Below are positions 9,869-19,381 of a stretch of 64,000 bases of DNA, one piece after another. Source of the stretch: Pedobacter cryoconitis (lineage in GTDB: Bacteria; Bacteroidota; Bacteroidia; Sphingobacteriales; Sphingobacteriaceae); contig NZ_JACHCG010000007.1 of the NCBI RefSeq assembly GCF_014200595.1, positions 1 to 64,000 of the forward strand, in the 5' to 3' direction. The position numbers and the translations under genes were made by a program. The notes beneath the pieces are model-generated. The model made no database searches. It was given only the letters and a program-made list of their open reading frames with translations, and had not been told where the DNA came from. Positions within the stretch are counted from its first letter, which is position 1. Every line of letters begins with the position of its first letter.

Positions 9869-10690
9869 TTATTTCACTTTAAAATTAAAAACTACCACAC
9901 CTACCTGAAGGTCAGGTGCTGATTCAGATTGGTTGAGACGTGCACCCATTACAGCTGCTTTACATTTTGCCCAAAGGTCTAAATCCTGCAAGGTTGTTCC
10001 TCTTACACCAGGGGTGGCATCAACTACGATCCCTTGTTTATTAATACTGATCCTGACTGCTATTTTACCCGTTTTCTGGCCGTTGTCCTGAGGAGTAACC
10101 AGGTTTGTAAAACGTCTTAAAGCAATCGGTGTGCCTCCAAAACCAGAACCGCCTTCTCCATAGTTGTTGGCAAGCGGATCTCCGTTCACTGAACCCTGAT
10201 TACCAGGTGTAGTGCCGGTCCCGTCTCCCTGACCATTTCCTTTATTGGCTTTACCTTTATAAAGTGCATTCTGATTGACTGCGGGTTTGGCTGGTTTATC
10301 AACAACCTTAGTCGCAACAGCAGGGGTAGAAGGTTTAGTGTTTTTCTTGGTACTGATACTTACTGCTTCTTCGTTGTCTTGTGTAGTGATTTCCTTATCT
10401 GTACTTTCTACTGATTTGACAGGCGTAACCACTTTTTCCGGAACTACCTTGTCAGGAAGCTGCTTGTTTGCATCCGGATCGGCAGAAGGTTCTTCGATAC
10501 TGGTATAATCCGTACCCATTCCCTCTACAGAAGTACCATAATTAACTACCATTCCGCCCATACCTGCTTCTTCAACAGGTTTGAAAGTCCCGATAGCAAT
10601 AAAAAAGCTTAATATCAATAAACCAGCCATGATCGCGGTGGATATTGCTACGGCTTTAGGATAATTATTTTCTTCTTTATGGTAAGTCAT
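9869..10690 (-). CDS. TonB-like energy transducer protein
   Basis: A 273-residue inner-membrane-anchored protein. One membrane helix (about 14-34) is followed by a Pro/Lys/Thr/Asp-rich linker (about 50-150), a Gly/Asn-rich stretch (about 145-185) and a small globular end (about 200-273, GKIAVRISINKQGIVVDATPG) that resembles the beta-rich TonB/TolA C-terminal fold. The start overlaps the exbD stop, and ExbB, ExbD and this protein form the usual proton-driven trio. It should carry energy across the periplasm to an outer-membrane partner, plausibly the barrel two genes upstream. The C-terminal region is divergent, so TolA-like or dedicated roles are possible. Confidence 0.7.
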   Translation of the reverse strand: MTYHKEENNYPKAVAISTAIMAGLLILSFFIAIGTFKPVEEAGMGGMVVNYGTSVEGMGTDYTSIEEPSADPDANKQLPDKVVPEKVVTPVKSVESTDKEITTQDNEEAVSISTKKNTKPSTPAVATKVVDKPAKPAVNQNALYKGKANKGNGQGDGTGTTPGNQGSVNGDPLANNYGEGGSGFGGTPIALRRFTNLVTPQDNGQKTGKIAVRISINKQGIVVDATPGVRGTTLQDLDLWAKCKAAVMGARLNQSESAPDLQVGVVVFNFKVK

Positions 10691-11091
10691 TATTTTTTTG
10701 GTTCTACAGCTAATACAACTTTCAGTTTCAACTGATTGGCTACATCAAACACTGCCATAGTATTCTCAATGGAAACTCCTCTGGCAACATACAGTACAAT
10801 TGTCAGGTCCGGAGATGCCTTTTGATAGGTTTCAATACTTGCTTTCATCTGATCCAGTGTGACTGGTTGTTTCTCTACAAAATAAGTCAGATTATCATTA
10901 ATAGAGACCGTCACTGTTTTCTGAGCAGCAGATTGCTGTCCGGATTCAGAACGTGGAAGAAGTAGTTTTACGACCTGCGGATTCACTGCTGCCGAAGCAA
11001 GCAGGAAGAAAAGCATCAGGAAAAACATGATGTCATTCAGCGCAGAAGTGTGTACCTCAACAGTTCCTTTATTTCTTTTGCGTAGATTCAT
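10690..11091 (-). CDS. exbD: ExbD/TolR-family biopolymer transport protein
   Basis: A 133-residue protein with a short basic N terminus, one membrane helix (about 20-37) and a periplasmic domain. Asp20 at the start of the helix (NDIMFFLMLFF) is the conserved protonatable residue of ExbD/TolR. It overlaps exbB by one base and the TonB-like gene by one base, so the three are surely translated from one transcript. It forms the proton channel with ExbB. Confidence 0.88.
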   Translation of the reverse strand: MNLRKRNKGTVEVHTSALNDIMFFLMLFFLLASAAVNPQVVKLLLPRSESGQQSAAQKTVTVSINDNLTYFVEKQPVTLDQMKASIETYQKASPDLTIVLYVARGVSIENTMAVFDVANQLKLKVVLAVEPKK

Positions 11092-11801
11092 TATTTACCT
11101 GGTTCCTCTAATAGATCAATAAATTCTAATGCGTCGGTTTCCATTCTCAGGATGATCCTTTCTACCATTGCATTCAGGATATGGTATAATACATATGCGA
11201 TAATACCTACAATCAGACCTGTTGCTGAAGTAATCATTTTAGTATATAAACCACCAGATATAGTTCCGATCTCAATAGCACCTTTTACAGATACATCATG
11301 GAAAATTGTAATTACCCCGATAATCGTTCCTACGAATCCTAACATGGGTGCGATACCTGCAATAATACCTAAGATACTGATATTCTTCTCTAATTTAGAG
11401 ACTTCCAGTTTACCTACATTTTCAATTGCAGCTTCAATATCCTTGATCGGACGGCCAATACGTCTAAGACCTTTTTCCAGCATACGGCCCAAAGGAGAAT
11501 TCGTATTTCTGCATAAAGCGATCGCGTTTTCCAATCGGCCTTCGTGGATATATTGTTTGATCTGAAGCATCAGATTAGATTCTGTTTTAGAAGATTTTCT
11601 GATAGTCAGATAACGTTCTACGAAGATTACCAAACCAGAAAAAGCAAGGAATGCAAGTGGGAGCATAACCCAGCCACCCTTCATTAATAAATCAAAGAAG
11701 TGAAGTTCCTGAGGTGCAGCAGCTACAGCCTGGTTTGCGGCGTTGGCGGTATCTGTTAAATGGTGTACTGTATCTGTAGCAACCTGTAGCAAAGTGATCA
11801 T
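11091..11801 (-). CDS. exbB: ExbB/TolQ/MotA-family proton channel protein
   Basis: A 236-residue inner-membrane protein. Three hydrophobic segments are visible (about 45-65, 140-165 and 185-210), with a cytoplasmic loop between the first and second containing RNTNSPLGRMLEKGL. The segment IAPMLGFVGTIIGVITIF is the conserved ExbB/TolQ pore region. It begins two bases after the HU/SPOR gene stop and overlaps exbD. With ExbD it converts proton flow into motion of the TonB-like protein. Confidence 0.9.
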   Translation of the reverse strand: MITLLQVATDTVHHLTDTANAANQAVAAAPQELHFFDLLMKGGWVMLPLAFLAFSGLVIFVERYLTIRKSSKTESNLMLQIKQYIHEGRLENAIALCRNTNSPLGRMLEKGLRRIGRPIKDIEAAIENVGKLEVSKLEKNISILGIIAGIAPMLGFVGTIIGVITIFHDVSVKGAIEIGTISGGLYTKMITSATGLIVGIIAYVLYHILNAMVERIILRMETDALEFIDLLEEPGK

Positions 11802-11803
11802 AT

Positions 11804-13348
11804 TTATTGTTTGTTTTTATAAATGTATATTCCGGGTATCTTTAGTTTTTTTGATAGTTTCTCCAATTCAAGTTTGGCTGATTCCTCATCTTTTAACGTT
11901 GCAATACTCATCTTTAGTCTTTTTCCCGACATATTGGTGACAACTTTCGCAGTAATACCGCTTCTTTTCATCAGCTCAATAAACCTGTCTGCTTCTTTCT
12001 GATCGTGCATGGAAGCGCCTATAATTTCATAAACAACAGCGGTATCACGTACTGGAGCAACTGCTTTTTTCACAACTGAGTCTTTCTTTGCAGCGGCAGT
12101 AGCAGCGGCCGAAGGAGTTACGGAAGGTGTTGTTTTTTTAGCGGTATCTGGGGGTGTTGTAATTGAGTCAGATTTATATCTTTCCTGTATCGGACGCTTA
12201 ACTGGTACTTCCGTTTTTGGAGTTGCAAAAGGGCTATTCGCCAGTATTCCGCTAAACCATTCTGGTTTCACGATATAAGCAACAATCATCATGATCACTA
12301 AAATCAGTAAACCAAGTATGATTTTTAAATATAAAGGGGTAGTTTTAGGCAGCTCTTCCTCTTCTTCAGGGGTGTAAATTTCTTCATTTTTATTGTAAAA
12401 AGGAGCTGGCTCAGTCGTTTTAGTATTATCTTTAATATTCCAGATCACTTCTTCCTGTTCAGTAATCGTAGCTTTTTCAACCGGAGATTTAGAACGGTAG
12501 AAATTCAGGGCTTCAATTTCTGCGCGAAGTTGTTTTTCATCTTTGCGTGGCTGACCCGGACTATCAGGAATAAAGTTCTCGTGATCAGGAACAACAGTTT
12601 CTATGGCTGGTTCCTGAACCGGGGTAACCGGAGGAATTGTTTCTGTGACAGGAGTTTCTACAGGAGTTACCGGAACTTCTACAGGAGCTGTAGTCTGTTC
12701 TTCTTGAACAGGAGTTATTTCTTCTGTTGTAGCAGCTGGTTCTTCTACAGGAGGAACAACTGTTTCTTCCTCTTCAGAAGTTTCTGTCTGATCGGGAACA
12801 ACCGGCGTTTCAAATGGTAATGCTTCTTCTTCGGAAGCAGCCGGAGTTTCTTCTTCAACAGGAGTAACTGAAGATACTTCCTCAGCAGCCGGAGCCTCTT
12901 CTACTGATGGTGTTTCAGGCATGATCTCTTCGGCTGAAGGTTCCTGCTCTGCTTTCACAACTGGTAAACCATAAAAATCAAAACCGTAATTCAGTTTCTC
13001 AGCAGGTTCAAAGTGTACTTCATCATCAGCTTTATATAATTTCCCGAGTTCTCCAAAATCGGCTTCCTGCTGATTATTTAATTGCTGTAAAATACCAGTG
13101 CTGAATTCATCAATAAAGTAGTTGGCAGTATCAACTGATACATTCCTTTTTTTACTGATGAATTCGGCTAATATTAGCTCTTCCTTAACTTCAGGCGTAA
13201 AGTCAATAATATAACTGGGAGGTACGAATGAATGCGTTTCGGCATCGTACCTTCCCGGTAATTTCTTTTTATAGAGCGTTCCCAGTCCGGAAACCCCTAC
13301 AGTTTTACGGGTTTGAATAAGTTCTGAGAGGTAAGATAAGATATCCAT
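11804..13348 (-). CDS. HU-CCDC81 and SPOR domain membrane protein
   Basis: A 514-residue protein from the ATG at 13348; an in-frame TTG 12 codons upstream (13384) is less likely because the domain starts at MDILSYLSELI. Residues about 1-120 resemble the paired prokaryotic CCDC81-type HU domains. Residues about 135-265 are a low-complexity Pro/Glu/Thr/Val stretch with repeated VEE, PVET and TPVE units. A single membrane helix is at about 336-357, and the C-terminal 75 residues (VYEIIGASMHDQKEADRFI) form a SPOR domain, which binds peptidoglycan with stripped stems, often at the division site. Topology would put the HU part in the cytoplasm and SPOR in the periplasm. It lies directly before exbB, suggesting a wall-linked role for the operon. 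Confidence 0.75.
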   Translation of the reverse strand: MDILSYLSELIQTRKTVGVSGLGTLYKKKLPGRYDAETHSFVPPSYIIDFTPEVKEELILAEFISKKRNVSVDTANYFIDEFSTGILQQLNNQQEADFGELGKLYKADDEVHFEPAEKLNYGFDFYGLPVVKAEQEPSAEEIMPETPSVEEAPAAEEVSSVTPVEEETPAASEEEALPFETPVVPDQTETSEEEETVVPPVEEPAATTEEITPVQEEQTTAPVEVPVTPVETPVTETIPPVTPVQEPAIETVVPDHENFIPDSPGQPRKDEKQLRAEIEALNFYRSKSPVEKATITEQEEVIWNIKDNTKTTEPAPFYNKNEEIYTPEEEEELPKTTPLYLKIILGLLILVIMMIVAYIVKPEWFSGILANSPFATPKTEVPVKRPIQERYKSDSITTPPDTAKKTTPSVTPSAAATAAAKKDSVVKKAVAPVRDTAVVYEIIGASMHDQKEADRFIELMKRSGITAKVVTNMSGKRLKMSIATLKDEESAKLELEKLSKKLKIPGIYIYKNKQ

Positions 13349-13422
13349 TCTGGTAAAAATAAATTTAAATTCCGTATCAACCAATTATAATTGTAATTGG
13401 CTGGATAAATCCCTTCAGGCTC

Positions 13423-15201
13423 TTAGAACGAATAACTGATTCCACCAAATACATTTACACCAATCGCCTGGTAATATAAGTATCTGCTGTATTCTTTATT
13501 TAACAGGTTATTTGCTTTAACGAATGCTGAGAATTTGTTGTTGATCTTATAGTTAGCACCAAGTCCTAAGTCTACATAACCTTTCACATTCACTACTGTT
13601 TCGTTATTTGTGTCAGGAATGGTGTAAGGAGCGCCTGGTGCCGCTTTATAAATTTTTGCATTTGAGGCATCCTGAATAGCTACAGCAGCAGTAAAGCCTA
13701 ATTTGTCTGTTACATTATACAACAGGTCTGAACTTATACGTAACTGAGGTTTGAACCAGCTATATTGTTCTGAAGCTGGTTTATAATCTTCTACGTTGAT
13801 TTTACCAGTCCATTTTAACTGATCGCTCACCTGTACAGAAACTTCACCTTCTAAACCTAATAATTTCATCGTTCCGAAATCATAGATCACATCAAACTTG
13901 TTGAAGTCCGTAAAGTTGTTCACGAAAAGTGGCATGTCAGTGATTTCCTTACGGTATACTCTTGCTTTGTAACCAAAACCAGGGCCACCTGTACCTTTAA
14001 TACCTGCACTGAAACTTAGTTTCTCAATAGAGTTTTTAATGGCAATATTGCTATTCAGGAATGGGTTTTCATCCGTGAATTCTTTCATAGAATTTCTGTT
14101 CACGTCTCCTTTGATCTCTCCAAAAATCTGTAAGTAATCAGGAATAATAGTGAAGTCTGCGGTTACAGCAGGGAAGATTCTCGATTTAGAAACGGTACCA
14201 AACTCCTGAACGAAGTTAATTCCTGCGGTAATTTTAATTCCACTGGCCTGTAAACGGATATATGGATTTAAACGCAATAAATTGTTAGTTACACTGGTCA
14301 ATACATCTTTCGTATTTCCAAACTCTCCCGAAGCAGCCAGACCAAAGTTGAAACTGCTGATCCTTTTATTTAAATAACCGTTGATGACAACTGAGTTTTC
14401 ACTGGCAGATAACTGATCACCCCAGATATAGCCATTTATTTTAGCTGCATAACTTAGCGCATCTTCATCTTCACTGTGTTTGTTGACAACCTCAGCTTCT
14501 GCTTCAATAAAGTTGAAAGACTGTTTTCCAGGATTTGGATTTCTTAATGGATTGGTCTCATCATAACCATAGAAATAAAGGCCTTTTCTCTCGTAATTAA
14601 TACGTCCGCTGAATATCGCTTTTTCACCTATACTGCGGCCGAAAACACTTAATTGTTGCTGGTTGAATTTCTGTCCGTTTAATTTTCCCGACTGACTGAA
14701 GTGTCTGAAAAAACCACCTGCCTGAAAATCTTCAGAACGGCCCATATTGATATAAGCTTCACCTAAAACTGTGCTGGCAGAACCAAAAGCCCCTTTTACA
14801 TAGTTATTGACAATTTCTGTTTGTTTTTCTGCCGCAACTTCTTGTGCATATAACTTATCAATGTCAGAATTAAGCTCCAGTTTTCTATCAGTTAAGCTGT
14901 AATTGAAACGTGCTTTGTAAGTTTTAACATCGTTCAAATCCGGGCTTCTTCTGAGTTTAACCGCTTCGGCCAGAATTGGCTTATAAGGTCTTACTACTTC
15001 AATTTCTTCGGTTACTTGTTTATCGTCATCATTTTTATCGGCTACCTTTTTATCCGCAACTTTCTTTTCTGTCGCTTTCTTCTCGGTAGTCTTCTTTTCA
15101 GTTGGTTTTTTCTCGGTCGGTTTTTTATCCTGAGCCTTAATGGTCAATGTACCCGCAGTCAGTAAAAAAACAGTTGTATATAATAATTTGTTGAATCTCA
15201 T
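13423..15201 (-). CDS. Plugless TonB-receptor-like outer-membrane barrel protein
   Basis: A 592-residue exported protein. The signal peptide ends near residue 23 (IKAQ). Residues 26-57 are a charged tandem repeat of KKPTE/KKATE/KKVAD units. A short conserved stretch VEVVRPYKPILAEAVKLRRSPD-like segment (about 67-90) follows, then alternating aromatic/polar strands to a C-terminal phenylalanine (GGISYSF) typical of outer-membrane barrels. The late segment KINNKFSAFVKANNLLNKEYSRYLYY is a common TonB-dependent receptor end. I see no plug domain, so it is not a normal gated receptor. It begins 11 bases after the TPR gene and likely works with it. Confidence 0.7.
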   Translation of the reverse strand: MRFNKLLYTTVFLLTAGTLTIKAQDKKPTEKKPTEKKTTEKKATEKKVADKKVADKNDDDKQVTEEIEVVRPYKPILAEAVKLRRSPDLNDVKTYKARFNYSLTDRKLELNSDIDKLYAQEVAAEKQTEIVNNYVKGAFGSASTVLGEAYINMGRSEDFQAGGFFRHFSQSGKLNGQKFNQQQLSVFGRSIGEKAIFSGRINYERKGLYFYGYDETNPLRNPNPGKQSFNFIEAEAEVVNKHSEDEDALSYAAKINGYIWGDQLSASENSVVINGYLNKRISSFNFGLAASGEFGNTKDVLTSVTNNLLRLNPYIRLQASGIKITAGINFVQEFGTVSKSRIFPAVTADFTIIPDYLQIFGEIKGDVNRNSMKEFTDENPFLNSNIAIKNSIEKLSFSAGIKGTGGPGFGYKARVYRKEITDMPLFVNNFTDFNKFDVIYDFGTMKLLGLEGEVSVQVSDQLKWTGKINVEDYKPASEQYSWFKPQLRISSDLLYNVTDKLGFTAAVAIQDASNAKIYKAAPGAPYTIPDTNNETVVNVKGYVDLGLGANYKINNKFSAFVKANNLLNKEYSRYLYYQAIGVNVFGGISYSF

Positions 15202-15212
15202 GGTGCTTTGTC

Positions 15213-18200
15213 TTATTTAATTTTTTCTAATTTCTCTTTGGCAGTAGCGACAATTTCATCTTTACCGTCATAGTTATCAATAATACTTAAGAGCGTACTT
15301 TTCGCTTGCAGTTTGTCTTTTAATGCGACATAATTATCTGCCAGCAGGATAAACGCTTTTGCCACCCAGTAATCGTAAGAAGGCATGTTATTGACTAAAT
15401 CAAAACAAGTTTTCTGAGATGTTTTATAGTCATGTTTATTATATTGAATTTCTGCCAATGTATATTTTGCTTCAGCAGCTGCCAGTGTTTTTGTTTTAGC
15501 GACTACATTGGCAAATGATTTTACAGCCATTGTTGTATCTGCTTTTAACAAGTAAGCTTTACCAGCATACAGATCTGCACTGTTCACTTCTTCTTCAGAA
15601 GCTTTGTCAGATTCTTTGGTCAGCAATACATATTTCAGCATATCATCCGGCATATTCAACGCTGTATAAGCCTGAAGCAGGTTGTTGATAGCGAAAGAAT
15701 AATGCGATTTGTAATCTGCTGATGTTTCCAGTCTTTTCAGGTAAACAATCGCCTCATTGTATTTCTTCTGTGCTAAGAATAATTTAGAAATACTAACCAG
15801 TGAGCGTTCTGTGTAATCACTTGTCCAGTCATTCAGAATGAATTCGTAATCTGCAATTGCGTCATCCGGACGGTTCAGTTTTACCAGCGATTCTGCTCTG
15901 ATAAACTTCGCTTCTTTGGCATGTATCGATTTCGGATACTTATCAAAGTAAGCATTCACACTTTCTACTGTTCCTTGCGCATCGCCTTTCAGGTAAGTGT
16001 TTTTGGCTGCTGAGAAAACAATATTGTCCTGCTCTGCTACAGTATAATTACCGATAGGCGTAGTGTTTGCATAAGCAATAAAGCCATTGGCATCGCCACG
16101 GTCTACATAGATATTTTTGATAGATTCCAAAGCTTGTTTGGCTTCTTCAGTACTCGCGTAATCATTGATTACTTTCTTGAAAGATGCCAGTGCTTCTTCG
16201 TCTTTATCCTGGTTATATTGTACCAGTCCGATAGTAACCAGTGCTCTTGGTACATAACTGCTGTTTGGGTATTTACTGATTAAAGCAGTCAGGTCAGTTT
16301 TTGATTTATCCAGGTCACCTTTATTGAAATAAGTGTAGGCAATTTCAAAACCTGCATCATCTGCATAGTTTGAAGAAGGGAATTGTTGTAACAAGCTGCC
16401 CATTGTAGCAATCTTGGTATCATCCTGTCCCTGTAGTCCCTGGATCATTCCTCTCTGGAACAAAGCATAATCTTCTCCGGTAGATTTGTTGGTGATGATT
16501 CTGTTATAGTAAGTTAAGGCATTGCTATAACTTTTGCTCACAAAGTATGAATCGGCTAAACGCATAGTTGCATCAACTACGGTGTTTTTGTCTTTATCAT
16601 TTCCATTCAGGAAGCGTTCGAAATAAGTGGCTGCTTTCGCATATTTTTCATCTTCGAAGGCTGCATATGCCAATGCATAATTCGCGAAGTTGTACACTTT
16701 GGTTTTATCTGCGTCAGGCATCGCAAGGAATTTTTCGAATGTTCTGACTGCTTCTCCGTACTTCCGTAATTCGTACATGGCTTCTGCCATCCAGTAAGTA
16801 CTCAAAGCATGAATCTCCGGATCATTAGGAATTGCATTGGAACGCTGGAACATAGAAAGTCCGTTCGGGAAAGCACGCTCATTATAGAATTCCAGACCTC
16901 TGAAGTATAATACCTTTTGATAAGCTTCCAGTGCTTCTGGTGATTTATTCTGAATAGGTTCTAAAATATCAATCGCAGCCTGGTAGTTTTTACTGGTCAG
17001 CAAAATTTCACCTAATAAAGTTTTAGCGTCGTTGATTTTACGGGAAGATGGGAATTGCTTTAAGAAGCTCTGTGTAGATTCCAGTGCCTGCTGATTGAAA
17101 TCAAGTTCATAACTTAATCTCGCATAGTTAATCCAGGCATCTTCCTGAGTTACTTTGTCGAATTCAAGACGTGATGCTCTGAAGAAAGCGCTTCTTGCTT
17201 TTGATTTATCGCCCAATTTAATGAAAGCACGTCCTAAGGTGTGCATTCCACTTTGCAGATACACATCATCTGTAGTTAACTGTTCTAATATACCTACAGA
17301 TTCTCTGTACATTCCTAATTCGAACAGGGAGTAACCGTACTGATAGATAAAGAGGTTGTTTTTTGTTTTAGTGTTACCGCTTTTGGTATAAAAATCACTG
17401 AAATACAGCGCTGCATTTTTATAGTCTGATTTAGCGAAATAAGAAGCTGCAATCAAACTCAGCATTTCTGCTTCAAATTGTTGCTTTGTATTTTTTAATA
17501 CCGGAACAGCGTAGCTGATTACATCATCATAACGCTCATCCAGATAATACATGGAAGTGATATAATAAGGATAACTTGCTTCGTAAGTTTTTGAACCTTT
17601 CAGTTTTTCAAAATTACTCAGGGCTGTTTTGTATTCTTTATTCAGGTAATTGATATAAGCGAAATAATAAGTTGCACTTTCCTGAAAAGGGCCGTCAACT
17701 TTTTTTACTGCTTCAAATAAAGGTTCTGCTTTTTCTATATTTTTCAGTTCGAAATAAGAATAAGCTTGTTTGAACTGGTATTCTGTTCTTTGTTTCTGAG
17801 AAAGGGTAGAAGGATCAGTTTTTTCAAACCAGTCCAGTGCTTTCTGATAGTTTTTTTGTGCGAAGTAAGATTTACCTACGTGGAAGTAAGCTAATTTAGT
17901 ATTCGGATTTAAAGGGTAATCTTTAATGAAGGTTTGAAACAGGCTTTCCGCATCACGGTTACCTAATTCCAAAGCACAGACAGCGGCATAAAACTTTGCG
18001 TTTTCTTTCAATAAAGAAAGTTCAGCATTACTTTCCTGAGCTGTTCCTGGTTTTTGTCTTAGCTGTTCAACCAATCTGAATTGCTGGGCTGCTGCGACAT
18101 ACTTTTCGTTTTGAAGCAATTCAAGGCCCGTCTGATAGTTTTTATTGAGGTTTACTAACGCACTTACCTGCGCATAACCTGCGGTAAGGTTACCAGCTAA

Positions 18201-18233
18201 TAAAAGCGGAATAAAAAAGTATTTTTTCTTCAT
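15213..18233 (-). CDS. Large exported tetratricopeptide-repeat protein
   Basis: A 1006-residue protein with a signal peptide (cleavage near residue 21, GYAQ) and TPR-like helical repeats through almost the whole length, for example KNYQKALDWFEK, KYGEAVRTFEKFL, KYAKAATYFERFL, SYSNALTYYNR and KYNEAIVYLKRL. The repeats resemble YbgF/BamD-type TPRs that gather envelope proteins. It is probably periplasmic and acts as a scaffold. It is the first gene of the run TPR, barrel, HU/SPOR, exbB, exbD, tonB-like. Substrate or partner is not recognisable from sequence. Confidence 0.75.
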   Translation of the reverse strand: MKKKYFFIPLLLAGNLTAGYAQVSALVNLNKNYQTGLELLQNEKYVAAAQQFRLVEQLRQKPGTAQESNAELSLLKENAKFYAAVCALELGNRDAESLFQTFIKDYPLNPNTKLAYFHVGKSYFAQKNYQKALDWFEKTDPSTLSQKQRTEYQFKQAYSYFELKNIEKAEPLFEAVKKVDGPFQESATYYFAYINYLNKEYKTALSNFEKLKGSKTYEASYPYYITSMYYLDERYDDVISYAVPVLKNTKQQFEAEMLSLIAASYFAKSDYKNAALYFSDFYTKSGNTKTKNNLFIYQYGYSLFELGMYRESVGILEQLTTDDVYLQSGMHTLGRAFIKLGDKSKARSAFFRASRLEFDKVTQEDAWINYARLSYELDFNQQALESTQSFLKQFPSSRKINDAKTLLGEILLTSKNYQAAIDILEPIQNKSPEALEAYQKVLYFRGLEFYNERAFPNGLSMFQRSNAIPNDPEIHALSTYWMAEAMYELRKYGEAVRTFEKFLAMPDADKTKVYNFANYALAYAAFEDEKYAKAATYFERFLNGNDKDKNTVVDATMRLADSYFVSKSYSNALTYYNRIITNKSTGEDYALFQRGMIQGLQGQDDTKIATMGSLLQQFPSSNYADDAGFEIAYTYFNKGDLDKSKTDLTALISKYPNSSYVPRALVTIGLVQYNQDKDEEALASFKKVINDYASTEEAKQALESIKNIYVDRGDANGFIAYANTTPIGNYTVAEQDNIVFSAAKNTYLKGDAQGTVESVNAYFDKYPKSIHAKEAKFIRAESLVKLNRPDDAIADYEFILNDWTSDYTERSLVSISKLFLAQKKYNEAIVYLKRLETSADYKSHYSFAINNLLQAYTALNMPDDMLKYVLLTKESDKASEEEVNSADLYAGKAYLLKADTTMAVKSFANVVAKTKTLAAAEAKYTLAEIQYNKHDYKTSQKTCFDLVNNMPSYDYWVAKAFILLADNYVALKDKLQAKSTLLSIIDNYDGKDEIVATAKEKLEKIK

Positions 18234-18375
18234 TGGTGTTTAATTTCTTTAAGCGGTTATGAAACTAACCCGGGCTACCACGATTTAAAACGCGATAAAC
18301 TCATGATAGTTGCAATGATTTCAAATATGGTTGCTGCTAATATAATTATTGTAATGTGTCTTATTAACATAAGAA

Positions 18376-18404
18376 GTTAACAAGTGTTGATAACACTGTT
18401 TAAC
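18376..18404. repeat. Imperfect hairpin downstream of pyrB
   Basis: GTTAAC and AGTGTT pair with AACACT and GTTTAAC around a three-base centre. It sits about 40 bases past the pyrB stop on the minus strand and upstream of the TPR operon. There is no clear T tract, so a terminator, an operator for the TPR operon or chance are all possible. Confidence 0.3.
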
Positions 18405-18445
18405 GATAATTCGGCCGGAATGGTATAAAAGAAAAGATCTGAAGA

Positions 18446-19378
18446 CTAATCTCTCTGAGAAGCAAGCAGATAAAGTACAGCCATTCGGATAGCTACCCCA
18501 TTTTCTACCTGGTCTAAAATAATCGATTGTTTACTGTCAGCGACATCACTTGTAATCTCCACACCTCTGTTAATGGGGCCCGGGTGCATGACAATGATTT
18601 CTTTGTCCAGGTTATCCAGGATCTGTTTGTTCAGCCCGTACATCATGGCATATTCTCTTAAAGAAGGGAAGTATTTGATGTCCTGTCTTTCGAGCTGAAT
18701 ACGCAGCATATTGGCCACGTCGCACCAGTTGAGTGCTTTGATCAGATCGTGTTCAACCTTTACGCCCAAACTTGCGATATGTTTTGGGATCAGCGTAGTC
18801 GGGCCGCAAACCATCACCTCTGCACCCAGCTTTTGCAGGCAGAGTATATTCGAGATGGCTACTCTTGAATGCAGGATGTCTCCGACAATCACAACTTTCT
18901 TGCCTCTTACCTCACCTAACTTCTCGCGTATCGAGTAAGCGTCCAGCAATGCCTGCGTAGGATGCTCATGCGCGCCGTCTCCGGCGTTTACAATCTGCGC
19001 GTTGATATGTTTGCTCAGAAAGACTCCTGCGCCTGCGTACGGGTGCCTCATGACTACCATATCCACTTTCATGGCCAGGATATTGTTCACCGTGTCAATC
19101 AGTGTTTCTCCCTTGCTTACAGAAGAGGAGGAAGCTGCAAAATTGATCACATCAGCAGAAAGTCTCTTTTCTGCCAGTTCGAAGGATAGTTTTGTTCGTG
19201 TTGAATTTTCGAAGAAGATATTCGCAATGGTAATATCACGCAATGAAGGGACTTTTTTTATCGTCCTGTTAATGACGCCCTTGAAATTATCCGCAGTCTC
19301 AAAAATCAATTCAATATCATTCAGGGTAATATCTTTAATGCCTAAAAGATGTCGTGTTGATAGTTTTTCTGCTGCCAT
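18446..19378 (-). CDS. pyrB: Aspartate carbamoyltransferase, catalytic chain
   Basis: A 310-residue transcarbamoylase that condenses carbamoyl phosphate with aspartate, the committed step of pyrimidine synthesis. STRTK (59-63) binds carbamoyl phosphate; HPTQALLDAYSI and HPGPINRG are the other family signatures. It follows pyrR by three bases, so the two are one transcript, as in many bacteria where PyrR controls the pyr genes. No pyrI regulatory chain is adjacent, so the enzyme is probably an unregulated trimer. Confidence 0.95.
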   Translation of the reverse strand: MAAEKLSTRHLLGIKDITLNDIELIFETADNFKGVINRTIKKVPSLRDITIANIFFENSTRTKLSFELAEKRLSADVINFAASSSSVSKGETLIDTVNNILAMKVDMVVMRHPYAGAGVFLSKHINAQIVNAGDGAHEHPTQALLDAYSIREKLGEVRGKKVVIVGDILHSRVAISNILCLQKLGAEVMVCGPTTLIPKHIASLGVKVEHDLIKALNWCDVANMLRIQLERQDIKYFPSLREYAMMYGLNKQILDNLDKEIIVMHPGPINRGVEITSDVADSKQSIILDQVENGVAIRMAVLYLLASQRD

Positions 19379-19381
19379 TTT

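Noticed and set aside
11152..11565. 137-codon open frame on the plus strand opposite exbB
   Set aside because: A shadow of the hydrophobic exbB gene; no start context or family pattern.
13349..13384. Twelve-codon longer start of the HU/SPOR protein
   Set aside because: It uses TTG, and the HU-like domain begins at the ATG at 13348.
13381..13400. Short palindrome CCAATTA/TAATTGG between the barrel and HU/SPOR genes
   Set aside because: Only about 7 bp, A/T-rich, no T tract; likely chance or a weak mRNA structure within the operon.
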